64,000 nucleotides of DNA from Enterococcus pingfangensis (GCF_005405205.1 NZ_BJDP01000001.1:286363-350362); one strand, 5' to 3'. Counted from the stretch's first letter, positions 38,902 through 47,528 are shown. Notes: generated by a model from the letters alone, not told the origin. A program made the numbers and translations.

Positions 38902-39657
38902 CTATATCTTTGTCACTATTTTTTTGGATTGATAGCGATTTTTCCACGCTTTGACTGGACTGGCCAGTGGATGCGTGGAGCTTTTATCCTCCTGATAGAT
39001 AACATCGCCAAAGATCAGATCTAATAAATGCCAGGCTTGACCGCCGCCCAGAATCATTGCTGAAGTACAGCTGGCACAATAAGTAACGATATGATCCGTC
39101 TTAAAGTCTTGCACGCGTTTTTCAGTAAAACTTTTCGCTAGCACTGGGTTTGTGACACCACACATTCCCCCCATGCCGCAGCATAAAGTATTTTTTCCCG
39201 ATAAACGATTGCTCGCAACTTGATACCCTAACTGTTCCAACAAATACCTGACCGCTTGATGAATCTCTGTCATTTCTTTCGTTGGGCAAGAATCTTGGAT
39301 CGAAAAAACGACATCGCTGGCTTTTGCTTTGCCGATAGCTTCTTCAGGTAATCCTAATTCCGCCATCTTGACCCATAAAGAAGCGGTCGGAAATTGATTT
39401 TGAATCGTCATCGTTTTGATACAACCTTGACACGCGACAATCAATTCGTCAATCTCAGCCTGATGAACTTGATCAGTCAAACGGCTAAAGCGTTCTTGAA
39501 ATAATTGTTCTTGTCCGATCAAACGAGTCGGTTTTCCGCAACAGCCTTGAATGACTGCTAAATCGGGATAATAACCTTGCAAGTATTTAATGATCTGCGC
39601 AACTTGTTTGGGACTGCTGGAACTCAGCGAACAGCCCGCCATAAAACCATATCTCAT
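38902..39657 (-). CDS. CCG-domain Fe-S oxidoreductase (HdrB/GlpC C-half-like)
   Basis: A 251-residue cytoplasmic protein with cysteine-rich CCG motifs: GCCGKPT near residue 38, VACQGCIKT near 75, then DSCPT, TLCCGMGGMCG and YCASCTSA. Two CCG modules of this kind hold an Fe-S cluster in heterodisulfide reductase B, GlpC and LutA. The ATG overlaps the stop of the 4Fe-4S gene in ATGA, so together they make a split HdrC/HdrB-like pair. Substrate may be a disulfide, persulfide or quinone; unknown. Confidence 0.83.
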   Translation of the reverse strand: MRYGFMAGCSLSSSSPKQVAQIIKYLQGYYPDLAVIQGCCGKPTRLIGQEQLFQERFSRLTDQVHQAEIDELIVACQGCIKTMTIQNQFPTASLWVKMAELGLPEEAIGKAKASDVVFSIQDSCPTKEMTEIHQAVRYLLEQLGYQVASNRLSGKNTLCCGMGGMCGVTNPVLAKSFTEKRVQDFKTDHIVTYCASCTSAMILGGGQAWHLLDLIFGDVIYQEDKSSTHPLASPVKAWKNRYQSKKIVTKI

Positions 39658-40013
39658 TTTTTATTCCCTCGATTCACTGCTGTAAAGAGTTTACTCGTTG
39701 AAAGTTTTTGATGCCACTCGACACTTTTCAACTCTTTTAAGGGCAAGCCGTCCCTGATCAAATCTTGACGCATTGCTAAAAAGGCTTCATCTAATTTTAA
39801 CTGTAACGGACAAACAACACTGCAGCGACCACACAACATGCAAGAATATGGAACGATCGGTTCAAGCCCCTCTTCCAAAAATTGTTGGAATAATTTTTGT
39901 GGATCTTGGCAATACTGCTGTAAAAAAAGACAATCTTTCATACAACGTTTGCAGCTCGTACAATTTTCTGCAATCAGCCGTGCCATTTCGATTGTTTTTT
40001 CCGAGTAATCCAT
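39654..40013 (-). CDS. Ferredoxin-type 2x[4Fe-4S] protein (HdrC/GlpC N-half-like)
   Basis: A 119-residue protein with two cluster motifs: CTSCKRCMKDC near residue 18 and CMLCGRCSVVCP near residue 58. It resembles the N-terminal electron-transfer half of GlpC or HdrC, while its next neighbour supplies the CCG half. AGGAGC precedes the ATG and overlaps the end of the membrane-protein gene. Confidence 0.85.
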   Translation of the reverse strand: MDYSEKTIEMARLIAENCTSCKRCMKDCLFLQQYCQDPQKLFQQFLEEGLEPIVPYSCMLCGRCSVVCPLQLKLDEAFLAMRQDLIRDGLPLKELKSVEWHQKLSTSKLFTAVNRGNKK

Positions 40014-40017
40014 CAGA

Positions 40018-40389
40018 TTAGCTCCTTTTTAGAAAAATATTGATCAATTGTAATAAACAGCCTACACCTAAAATCCCACTAACTAAATAGTAGACCGGTG
40101 TGGCTGTTAATGTAAACATCGTCTGCCATACCAGAAAAATAATTCCTAAGATAATCAGCAGGAGACTTTCCCAACTTCTTTTTTTGATCATTAAAAAAAC
40201 AGCTAGTACCACTAATAAGAGCGGCAGCAAAAACAACTTGCTGCCGAACATACTAGCTTCAATTTTTTGGGAATAAAATGAAACATTCCGCATAAAACCT
40301 AAATGATTTTTGTACAGATCATCCATTAAATAGATGACATAAATTAATCCCAGTTGCAAAACATGGAAAACGTAACGAAGTGCCTTCAT
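40018..40389 (-). CDS. Small membrane protein, unknown
   Basis: A 123-residue protein with an N-terminal hydrophobic stretch (about 8-22) and three helices (about 50-68, 74-92 and 97-116). No motif recognised. Its ATG overlaps the rhodanese stop (TAATG). Given its place between a secreted rhodanese and cytoplasmic Fe-S proteins, it may be the membrane link of an electron path (inference). Confidence 0.7.
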   Translation of the reverse strand: MKALRYVFHVLQLGLIYVIYLMDDLYKNHLGFMRNVSFYSQKIEASMFGSKLFLLPLLLVVLAVFLMIKKRSWESLLLIILGIIFLVWQTMFTLTATPVYYLVSGILGVGCLLQLINIFLKRS

Positions 40390-41420
40390 TAGTTTAGAAT
40401 TTCCAAGTTTTCTTCATCTCTTGGATCACCAACTTGAACTGGGTATTTGCTTGGATCTTTTTGATGTGCTTTATCCCAATCATACCAACCGCCATCAAAT
40501 AGTTTTACATCTTTCCAACCTTCTTGTTTCGTGATAAAGAAAGTTGTTGCTGCACGCCAGCCAGTTCCGCAATAGAAAGCGACTTCTTTATCTGGTGTGA
40601 TTCCCCATTTTTCCCAAGCGGCAAAAATTTTGGTTGGTTCTTTGACTGTTCCATCACTGTTCAATAAACGGGCAACATCTGCACTCGTTTTACTTGCTTT
40701 TGCATAAACCGCGCCTTCAGGTTCGCCAGCATTTTCGATGTAATCGTAACCGCTGATTTTACCAGTAAATTCTTTCCATGAGCGAACACTTGCAAGAACT
40801 AGATCAGGATTTTTTTCTCTAGCTGCTACTAAATCAGCAGACGTTGAGATCAAGCTTTCTGGACGTCCTGGAACTTCTGCACCAAAATCAGTTGCAGCTT
40901 TTGCTTTTTCAGTACCTTTTTCTACTTTATAATCTGCTTTTTCCCAAGCACTCAATCCGCCATCTAAAATCTTCACTTGATCGACACCTAACCAATAAGC
41001 AACAAAAGCAATCCGTGATGCTGCATTGATATCGCTAGAATAGATAACTACAGGAGTTGTCTTTGTAACGCCGAGTTTTAAGAATGCTTCTTTAGATGTC
41101 TCAGCGTCTAAGATATTCCAATTATTTTCTTCTGTTTCGATTTCCATTGTATCCATATGGAATGCTCCTGGAACATGCGCTTTTTTATAATCTTTTCCTT
41201 CGCCATAAGAAGCTTCGATTACGACTGTTTTGTCATCGTTTTTCAATTGTTTTTTCAACCATTTCGCATCAACGAAAAAGTCGCTGTCTTTGATATCTTT
41301 GCTATCCACTAATCGTTGAACTTTGGTTGATTTATCTGCTGCGTGAACCTCCTCTGTTTTTGAATACACCACTAACGCTGTTAATAACAAACAACTGATT
41401 ACTGCAACTATTTTTTTCAT
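40389..41420 (-). CDS. Secreted tandem-domain rhodanese (YnjE-like)
   Basis: A 343-residue sulfurtransferase with a signal peptide (about residues 1-27). Two rhodanese domains follow: the N-terminal one has serines where the active cysteine would be (VVIYSSDINAASR), and the C-terminal one carries FYCGTGWRAATTF with Cys284 as the persulfide carrier, matching the CGTGWR loop of E. coli YnjE. It opens the operon, after AAGGAG and an attenuator-like leader. In E. coli ynjE is next to ynjBCD, the same gene partners as here. Confidence 0.88.
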   Translation of the reverse strand: MKKIVAVISCLLLTALVVYSKTEEVHAADKSTKVQRLVDSKDIKDSDFFVDAKWLKKQLKNDDKTVVIEASYGEGKDYKKAHVPGAFHMDTMEIETEENNWNILDAETSKEAFLKLGVTKTTPVVIYSSDINAASRIAFVAYWLGVDQVKILDGGLSAWEKADYKVEKGTEKAKAATDFGAEVPGRPESLISTSADLVAAREKNPDLVLASVRSWKEFTGKISGYDYIENAGEPEGAVYAKASKTSADVARLLNSDGTVKEPTKIFAAWEKWGITPDKEVAFYCGTGWRAATTFFITKQEGWKDVKLFDGGWYDWDKAHQKDPSKYPVQVGDPRDEENLEILN

Positions 41421-41495
41421 TTTAAAACTCCTTAAATGTTTTTATTTTCACTTGAAACGTTTTTAGCAGCAACAAAGACTTCTTTTAAGCACAAC

Positions 41496-41523
41496 AAAAA
41501 AAACATACTCTATCAGTATGTTT
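41496..41523 (-). terminator. Leader terminator of the rhodanese operon
   Basis: On the minus strand AACATACT-GATAG-AGTATGTT is followed by TTTTTT, about 75 bp upstream of the rhodanese start and downstream of two tiny ORFs. Its place within the leader argues for attenuation rather than the end of an unrelated gene. Confidence 0.75.
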
Positions 41524-41535
41524 CCTCCTGATATT

Positions 41536-41670
41536 ATTTTTTTACACGCTTAAAAACCCTTTTAAGAGAAAGTAAAAAAAGTTGATTGGAGGAAAGTCGA
41601 ATGTTCTACTAGCTTAGCAACTCTAAGCAATGCTTGACTTCATAGTCATCGTTGATAGTTTTTAAGCATG
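41536..41670 (-). promoter_or_regulatory. Structured leader with long-range helix
   Basis: On the minus strand CATGCTTAAAAAC, spanning the start of the first tiny ORF, is complementary to GTTTTTAAGCGTG about 100 bases downstream (12 of 13 positions pair). A local hairpin GCTTAG-AGTTG-CTAAGC lies inside. T-box and S-box consensus sequences are absent. Probable cis-acting RNA switch of unknown class. Confidence 0.5.
41646..41669 (-). CDS. Possible leader peptide MLKNYQR
   Basis: A 7-codon ORF with a strong ribosome-binding site (GGTGGAGGTG) 5 bases before the ATG. Its TGA overlaps a second ATG (ATGA) that opens MTMKSSIA, also 8 codons. There is no run of one amino acid that would point to a sensed tRNA. 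It could couple translation to the leader structure. Confidence 0.4.
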   Translation of the reverse strand: MLKNYQR

Positions 41671-41718
41671 CGAACACCTCCACCATTCAATTTTGAAACC
41701 GGACTCTTTTACTTACCG

Positions 41719-41747
41719 AGTATAGCGAAATGCCATTCATTTATCAA
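41719..41747 (-). promoter_or_regulatory. Promoter of the 13-gene rhodanese/YnjBCD operon
   Basis: On the minus strand TTGATA (41742-41747) and TATACT (41719-41724) are 17 bases apart, about 300 bp upstream of the rhodanese start. The transcript would begin near 41712 and include the whole leader. Between here and the GNAT gene at 42036 I see no further gene. Confidence 0.75.
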
Positions 41748-42035
41748 GAGCATTCGGCTAAAAAGAACAGAAACTTGCTTTGTGAAAGAATGATTATTAT
41801 TTGGTTTTTCTAAGTTGAGCAAAATACTGCTTCGGATACTTTTTTATTAAAAATAGTTGATTTGATCAGAAAACTGATTTACTAAGTACTGAAAATACTA
41901 GTCACTGCCGTTTGCTGATTGAACTTATAGTAAAAGAAGGCAGCGCTTTAAAAATCAACTATTCTCTATTTGTAAATAGTAGCTTTTGCTATTTTTACAT
42001 GATACGCTTTTATTAGAAAAGAAGGAGGTCTAGTT

Positions 42036-42575
42036 ATGCTGGATAAGTCTGTCCCTTTTATCCCATTTGCAATGTTCCGTCCATCAAATGCACCCTCATT
42101 ACCAGTTATCCAATTACCGGAAGGCTATCGCCTGGTTTTTTATCAGCCTGGCGATGAAAAAGACTGGTGCCGAATCGAAACAGCTGTTTTGGAATTTGAT
42201 ACCGAGCAGGCCGCGGCTGATTATTTTCAACGATCATTTATGCCTTATCAAGAAGAACTAAAACGTCGAATGCTCTTTATTGAAAATCCTCAAGGAAACA
42301 AGGTTGCGACTTTTACCGCTTGGTGGACAGAAGAAAATGAACCGCGGCTTCATTGGTTAGCGGTACTTGCTGAAGAACAGAAAAAAGGATTGGCTAAAGC
42401 TTTAGCGATCCGAGTAACCGAACTGCTGCATATCTATTATCCGGACCAAGATCTTTATTTGAGTACTCAGACTTGGAGCCATCATGCGGTGAAATTGTAT
42501 AAGAAATTAAATTATGAAATTTTTCAAAATCAAAATTATCAAAAAATCTTGAATATCTTAGCGGCTGCTGAATGA
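42036..42575 (+). CDS. GNAT-family N-acetyltransferase
   Basis: A 179-residue acetyltransferase. The C-terminal acetyl-CoA motif region reads RLHWLAVLAEEQKKGLAKALAIRVTELL in pieces, with LHWLAVLAEEQKKGLAKAL as the motif A-type stretch, and LSTQTWSHHAVKLYKKLNYEI is typical of GNAT motif B. AAGGAGG precedes the ATG. Substrate unknown. The stop is followed directly by a short tandem repeat and a terminator. Confidence 0.85.
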   Translation: MLDKSVPFIPFAMFRPSNAPSLPVIQLPEGYRLVFYQPGDEKDWCRIETAVLEFDTEQAAADYFQRSFMPYQEELKRRMLFIENPQGNKVATFTAWWTEENEPRLHWLAVLAEEQKKGLAKALAIRVTELLHIYYPDQDLYLSTQTWSHHAVKLYKKLNYEIFQNQNYQKILNILAAAE

Positions 42576-42597
42576 TTTTTGATTTTTGATTTTTGAT
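42575..42597. repeat. Short tandem repeat (GATTTTT)3
   Basis: Three copies of the 7-base unit GATTTTT directly after the GNAT stop codon. Probably simple slippage sequence without function. Confidence 0.75.
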
Positions 42598-42626
42598 CTT
42601 TCAATCGTTACGATAATACGTGGAAA

Positions 42627-42669
42627 ATCCCCGTTGAAATCAATTTTATAGTTGATTTTAACGGGGATT
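42627..42669. terminator. Terminator of the GNAT gene
   Basis: ATCCCCGTT-AAATCAA pairs with TTGATTT-AACGGGGAT around a short loop. It lies between the convergent GNAT and msrA genes. Confidence 0.8.
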
Positions 42670-42767
42670 ACTATTCTCTTTGCATATTTTTTATAGCAAC
42701 TTTTCTTGCGATTTGCTTCAGAAATCTTGTTGCCATTTTAATACATTCAACCTCTAACTATCTCTGC

Positions 42768-43274
42768 TTACCAAAATTCAGCGATAAATTTTTTTCTTCG
42801 CTCAGCATTTTTTTGATAGTTTTCTGGATTTCGCTGGTAATAATCTTGATGCTCTTTTTCTGCGGGATAAAAAATGCTGGCTGGTTCGATCTGAGTCACA
42901 ATCGGCTGATCAAAATGTCCGCTGTTTTGCAAATCAGCGCGGCTTGCTTCTGCTGTTTTTTGTTGTGCTTCATCAAAATAATAAATGACTGGCCGATAGC
43001 TGCTGCCACGATCCTCAAATTGACCAAAAGCATCGGTCGGATCTGTTTGCTGCCAATAAATTTCTACTAATTCACGATATGAGATCAACGCTGGATCAAA
43101 GATAATCTCAACTGCTTCAGTATGACCAGTTGTTCCGCTTTTTACTTCCAAATAAGTCGGATTTTCTTTTGTTCCGCCGGTATAGCCGGAAATCACTGAT
43201 TCGATTCCTGGAAGACTGTCAAAGGGTTTGATCATACACCAAAAACATCCACCTGCAAAAATTGCTCGTTCCAT
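42768..43274 (-). CDS. msrA: Peptide-methionine (S)-S-oxide reductase
   Basis: A 168-residue MsrA that reduces the S form of methionine sulfoxide. The active motif is [11 protein letters not shown] (catalytic Cys10); [17 protein letters not shown] and ACKHQDYY-like [12 protein letters not shown] follow the family. The only other cysteine is Cys13, so resolution may rely on Cys13 or thioredoxin directly. It follows metQ by 17 bp and should share the Met T-box, linking methionine repair to methionine supply. Confidence 0.94.
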   Translation of the reverse strand: MERAIFAGGCFWCMIKPFDSLPGIESVISGYTGGTKENPTYLEVKSGTTGHTEAVEIIFDPALISYRELVEIYWQQTDPTDAFGQFEDRGSSYRPVIYYFDEAQQKTAEASRADLQNSGHFDQPIVTQIEPASIFYPAEKEHQDYYQRNPENYQKNAERRKKFIAEFW

Positions 43275-43291
43275 TTTATCACCTGTTCTTT

Positions 43292-44104
43292 CTATTCATT
43301 GACTGGTACGACAGAGCCGCCCCATTCTTTTTCAATCCATTTTTGAACTTTTGGTTCATGCAATACTTCAACGATTTTTTTGATATCTTTATTTGATTTG
43401 TCGCTGGTTTTGGTTGCGACGATATTTACATAAGGAGAATCATTTTGTTCAATCATTAATGAATCTTTTACCGGATTCAATCCTTTTTCATAAGCAAAGT
43501 TAGAATTGATCGCCACTAGATCGCCTTCATCATTTTCATAAGCTGAGGTCAACAACGTCGGATCGACGCTGTGTTCAAATACTAGATTTTTAGGATTTTC
43601 GGTAATATCATCAAATGTTGCTTTGTCGATGGCTACGCCAGTTTTGATTTTGATTAATTTGTTTTTTACAAAAATGTTTAAGACCCGTCCCCACTCAGAA
43701 GGTACATTTGAAACGATAACTTTTGCGCCATCCGGAATATCGCTGACTTTTTTTATATCGTGTGAATAAATCCCCATTGGCTCTAAATGAATCGCTCCAA
43801 CATTTGAGAATTTATAGCCATTTTCCTTCTTCTGTAAATTGAAATACGGCACGGTTGAGAAATAATTCGCATCGATTTCGCCATCTGCTAGCGCCTTATT
43901 CGGTAGAACGTAATCATCGAATTTTACAACTTCCAAATCGATCCCTTTTTTCTTCAACTCTGGCTTGATGTGTTCCAAAATTTCAGCATGGGGTGTTGGT
44001 GAAGCCCCGATTTTTATTTTATCTACCTTTGCTGAATCAGATCCGCAAGCAGTCAAAAAGATTATTGCGCTTAAAATCAATATAGTTAAACTAAGTTTTT
44101 TCAT
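43292..44104 (-). CDS. metQ: Methionine-binding lipoprotein (MetQ/NlpA family)
   Basis: A 270-residue lipoprotein with lipobox [44 protein letters not shown] and the aromatic NYFSTVPYF are typical of MetQ. I chose the ATG at 44104; the longer frame (44149) would begin inside the T-box terminator. No metN or metI lies nearby, so the transporter's other subunits must be elsewhere. Controlled by a Met T-box. Confidence 0.9.
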   Translation of the reverse strand: MKKLSLTILILSAIIFLTACGSDSAKVDKIKIGASPTPHAEILEHIKPELKKKGIDLEVVKFDDYVLPNKALADGEIDANYFSTVPYFNLQKKENGYKFSNVGAIHLEPMGIYSHDIKKVSDIPDGAKVIVSNVPSEWGRVLNIFVKNKLIKIKTGVAIDKATFDDITENPKNLVFEHSVDPTLLTSAYENDEGDLVAINSNFAYEKGLNPVKDSLMIEQNDSPYVNIVATKTSDKSNKDIKKIVEVLHEPKVQKWIEKEWGGSVVPVNE

Positions 44105-44135
44105 ACCTAACACACTCCCCAAATTTTTGACAAAT

Positions 44136-44400
44136 AAAAAAATATCCATCCCTTTACCTACCAGATCACTGATAAATAAAGGGACGAATATTTTCGCGTT
44201 ACCACCCTTATTCGTATCATCTTCACAGATAATACCTCAACGGTACAATTATACCCGGCAATGTAACGGTCGCTTCCCGTTCAGCTTGCGTGAACAAACT
44301 GAATGCTCAGAGCTCATCTTCATTGATTTTCCACGATCCCTCTTTTCACCTGCCGAGGGTCTCTTTGATCGTTTCGCGGTCAATTACTCTTCTCTTCATA
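44136..44400 (-). promoter_or_regulatory. T-box riboswitch, Met specifier (AUG)
   Basis: The minus strand contains the T-box AAGGGTGGTAACGCG (44196-44211). AAGGG...CCCTT forms the antiterminator, and CCCTTTA pairs with TAAAGGG ahead of ATTTTTTTATT as the competing terminator. In the Stem I specifier loop GAAGATGAGC places ATG at 44315-44317. Uncharged tRNA-Met should turn on metQ-msrA. Confidence 0.92.
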
Positions 44401-44421
44401 GCCTATCGATTGATTAAAACT

Positions 44422-44450
44422 ATTCTAATATAAATAAAACCAATATGCAA
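44422..44450 (-). promoter_or_regulatory. Promoter of metQ-msrA
   Basis: On the minus strand TTGCAT and TAGAAT are 17 bases apart, just upstream of the T-box Stem I. Confidence 0.65.
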
Positions 44451-44583
44451 TCAAAAAAATCTGAATTTTCATTTAACTCCATTTATTAAAGTTTCTGGAA
44501 AATCTGTATCAGACAAATTTACGTACAATTTTAATTCCATCTGTTTTTTTATGCTTATTTTTCTCTTTGATTACTTGAATAAT

Positions 44584-44600
44584 GTATAATAAAATTATAC
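44584..44600. promoter_or_regulatory. Perfect palindrome upstream of DUF1576 gene
   Basis: GTATAAT-AAA-ATTATAC is a perfect inverted repeat and contains a TATAAT box, about 140 bp upstream of the DUF1576 start. Candidate operator overlapping a promoter; regulator unknown. The rest of 44451-44735 holds no gene. Confidence 0.4.
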
Positions 44601-44735
44601 CCGTTTGTTTTTTTATATTTCACTTTATAAATAAAGAACAAACTACTTCCCCTGATAAAATTCTAGTCTAAAATTTTGCGTACTTTAAAAATAGCAGTTA
44701 CTTCCAGCTTAATTACTTAACAGGAGTGTGATTTC

Positions 44736-46100
44736 TTGAAAAAAATTGATCAACCACTGTTTTCTACCAACTTTATTTTCATTTTTTTGCTGTCCTTTGG
44801 TTTGGCGATTACATTTTCTGCTTTCTTTTTAGCCAGCCCGCAAGCCCTACTTTCAGGAATGCGGGAAATCATTTATACACCAAGCAATTTGATTACGGAT
44901 TATGTTCAAGTTGCCGGTGTTGGTCCAACCTTTTTAAATAGTGGACTGCTGACTTTAAGCAGTTTGTTTATCCTGCGCAAGCACCGCCACCACTTTTGTT
45001 CACTGACGGTCTCGATCATTATGATGCTTGCTGGATTTTCTTTCTTTGGAAAAAACATTGTTAATTCTGCACCGATCGTTCTAGGAAGTTTGATCTTTTT
45101 GAAGATTCATCATTCAAAACGACAAGATTTATTGGTCATGGGACTTTTAAGCACTTGTTTGTCGCCTATTGTTAGTACGATCTATTGTGCTCCAAATCAT
45201 TTTTTTGTTTCAAATAAACTACTTGCGTTGATCGTTGGACTGCTGATCGGCTATATAAGCTTACCGATCTTTGAATTTTTTAAAGACCATACGAAAGAAT
45301 TAAACCTTTACAACATGGGCTTTTCTGCCGGTGTGATCGGGATCATCGGCAATTTGACTACTAGAAATATCTTAGCAATCGAAATGGTTCCTCACACGCT
45401 TTCTTTTGAACACCATCGTTCACTGCTCTATTTTCTGATTGCTTTATTCACGATTCCAATTTTGACAAACTTCTGCTTTTGCAAGTTAAGTACAAATTAC
45501 TCGAAATATTTGCTGGATTTAAAAAAAATCTTTCGTTTTTCTCTGCACGGGTTTCTCGGCGTGTTCGTTGCACTGATTTTAAATGTTCCGCTTAGTGGCA
45601 GTTTAGTTGGTGCGATTTTGACCTTTGCCGGATTTAGTATGTACAATTTCAAACTTCGCTACTTCTTATTCCCTGTTTTAGGCGTTTTATTGGCTTCACA
45701 GTTTATTTATCACGATACGGCTACAACTAACAATATTGTCATTTTCTTATTTGCTAGTACTCTATCACCAATGACGCGCAAGCATGGTTTACTGGCTGGT
45801 GCATTTGCCGGATTTCTTTTTTCATTGATCACTAGAAACTCTCAATACTTAACTGCCGGGATCAATTTGTATCATTGCGGTTTTGCCGGCGGCGTCACTG
45901 TTTTATTATTAGATTCTATCCGCGTACTATTTTATCGCAACCTTCGGATCAGATTTCATTGCGAGAGAATTTATCTGCAGACCATTCAATTAGAAGAACA
46001 ACTGCTGTTTAGATTTCAATTAGTCGCCGAAACTTTTTTATTCAAGTTCAATAAGAATAAGGAAAAACAATCTATCAGTGAGCGTGACCCCAATAACTAA
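44736..46100 (+). CDS. DUF1576 multi-spanning membrane protein
   Basis: A 454-residue polytopic membrane protein with about ten or more hydrophobic helices, fitting the DUF1576 family (NMGFSAGVIGIIGNL and AGINLYHCGFAGGVTVLLLD are repeated-half signatures). It starts with TTG after CAGGAG. The two halves appear related, as in transporters with internal duplication. Substrate unknown; no functional neighbours. Confidence 0.78.
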   Translation: MKKIDQPLFSTNFIFIFLLSFGLAITFSAFFLASPQALLSGMREIIYTPSNLITDYVQVAGVGPTFLNSGLLTLSSLFILRKHRHHFCSLTVSIIMMLAGFSFFGKNIVNSAPIVLGSLIFLKIHHSKRQDLLVMGLLSTCLSPIVSTIYCAPNHFFVSNKLLALIVGLLIGYISLPIFEFFKDHTKELNLYNMGFSAGVIGIIGNLTTRNILAIEMVPHTLSFEHHRSLLYFLIALFTIPILTNFCFCKLSTNYSKYLLDLKKIFRFSLHGFLGVFVALILNVPLSGSLVGAILTFAGFSMYNFKLRYFLFPVLGVLLASQFIYHDTATTNNIVIFLFASTLSPMTRKHGLLAGAFAGFLFSLITRNSQYLTAGINLYHCGFAGGVTVLLLDSIRVLFYRNLRIRFHCERIYLQTIQLEEQLLFRFQLVAETFLFKFNKNKEKQSISERDPNN

Positions 46101-46118
46101 CAATCAATTGACCTTATC

Positions 46119-46176
46119 AAAAACAGCATGACTTCACTATTTAGCCATAAAATAGTGAAGTCATGCTGTTTTTTTA
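46119..46176. terminator. Strong bidirectional terminator
   Basis: AAACAGCATGACTTCACTAT pairs with ATAGTGAAGTCATGCTGTTT, about 24 bp of stem, between the convergent DUF1576 gene and the flavoprotein gene. Confidence 0.93.
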
Positions 46177-46193
46177 GCGCTGTTGTCAACGAA

Positions 46194-47528
46194 TTAATCG
46201 CTAGTTTGTTGTAACACTTGGAAAGCTAGCTCATTTAAATAATGAAACAATGGGGTGTACTGCGGTACGAAACAAAAATTTTCGACTGCTAAGTCCATGA
46301 TCGTTGTCTTATGCTGGATCAACGCGCTCAATAAATTTAGATCTTGCAGCAGATGTTCCTTGCTGATTAGTTGTGCCCCAATGATTTCCATCGTGTCTTG
46401 CTGATAAACTAGTTTTACTTTTGCCATTTTTTCTTCAACGACATAAGCAGGTGTCAAACAAACTTCTGTTTGAACAGAGCGGACAACCATATCTAGAAAC
46501 GGCGCTTCTTCTTCAGTCACTCCTACCGATCCCAAAAAATAGTCCATAATTTTAGTCGCACTCACTTTGTTTTTTCGATCAAATGGAGTTGGGTGCCCAA
46601 TCAATGATAACGCTGCTGCCCGCGCCATATGCACTGCCCGAGTAACTAGCGGCATAAATACATGAGCCGTCTTAGAATAAGTAATCGGAACGATATCACC
46701 GATCGCATAAATATCTTGTTCGCTTGTTTGTAAATAATCATTTACGATGACCGTATCATCTTCGTTCAAAGCAACTTTATCTCGTAAAAATCCCGTATTA
46801 GGCTGGGCTTGAGATGGAAATATTACTGTATCTGCCTCAATTGTTTTGGATAACAGGCAAACTTTATTCACTTTATTATCGACGGTCTGATAATCGATCA
46901 AAAATTCATTGGGATAAAAATGAATCCCATGTGCTGTCAATGAATCTTGAACTTCTTCGATCATATCAGAATCAAAATAACGGGAAAGGATCATCGGCAT
47001 ATTATCAATCAAATGGATTTCCCGACCATTTGCCGCTAACACATTTGCCAACTCTAATCCAATGTATCCTGCACCAAAGATCACAATTTTCTGTGCTGTC
47101 TCTAATGACTCCAGCACATGTTGAGATTCTTCCAGACCTTTATAAGTAAAAACATTTTCAGCATCGATGATTGTCTTGACCGCAGTTGGGGAAGAACCCA
47201 TGGCAAGGATCAATCGATCATAGGAAAAAATTTCTTTCTGGTCTTCATATTCCAAAACTAATTGATGATTTTCCGGATCGATATCGATTACTTGCCGCTC
47301 AGTTAAGATGTTCACGCCTAAGTCGATCAAAGGCTGAACATCTGTCGTCACCTCGGTCAACTCTTGAATGATATTCTGAAAGTGCAGATTGACTCCGCTA
47401 GAAATATACCCCAAAGTATGCAAAGGCTTTTTATCTATTAAATAGACCTCATTTTCACTTGTTAGCTTACACAAACTCATAGCGGCAGCAATCCCTCCAT
47501 GAGATGCACCAATAATCACAATTTTCAT
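46194..47528 (-). CDS. NADH oxidase/peroxidase-like flavoprotein lacking redox Cys
   Basis: A 444-residue member of the Nox/Npx/CoA-disulfide reductase family. FAD fold: MKIVIIGASHGGIAAAMS with His10 conserved; NAD fold: KIVIFGAGYIGLELANVLA; then DIYAIGDIVPI. The redox-active cysteine expected about residue 42-44 (SCG) is replaced by Ser44 (YISSGVNLH). Cys-less variants of this family are known to make hydrogen peroxide rather than water, so H2O2-forming activity or another role is possible. Its ATG at 47528 overlaps the stop of the Mga-like regulator by 4 bp. Confidence 0.85.
   Translation of the reverse strand: MKIVIIGASHGGIAAAMSLCKLTSENEVYLIDKKPLHTLGYISSGVNLHFQNIIQELTEVTTDVQPLIDLGVNILTERQVIDIDPENHQLVLEYEDQKEIFSYDRLILAMGSSPTAVKTIIDAENVFTYKGLEESQHVLESLETAQKIVIFGAGYIGLELANVLAANGREIHLIDNMPMILSRYFDSDMIEEVQDSLTAHGIHFYPNEFLIDYQTVDNKVNKVCLLSKTIEADTVIFPSQAQPNTGFLRDKVALNEDDTVIVNDYLQTSEQDIYAIGDIVPITYSKTAHVFMPLVTRAVHMARAAALSLIGHPTPFDRKNKVSATKIMDYFLGSVGVTEEEAPFLDMVVRSVQTEVCLTPAYVVEEKMAKVKLVYQQDTMEIIGAQLISKEHLLQDLNLLSALIQHKTTIMDLAVENFCFVPQYTPLFHYLNELAFQVLQQTSD

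Noticed and set aside
31093..41420. Complete arsenosugar or selenosugar pathway
   Set aside because: No ArsM methyltransferase, radical SAM ArsS, SelD or Sen-type gene is present in the window, so only a related, undefined pathway can be proposed.
41421..41712. T-box or SAM riboswitch ahead of the rhodanese gene
   Set aside because: The GGTGG-ACCGCG T-box core and the S-box core are missing, unlike the two clear T-boxes at pheS and metQ.
42575..42597. Functional tandem repeat after the GNAT gene
   Set aside because: Only three 7-base units of simple sequence; no structure or gene depends on it.
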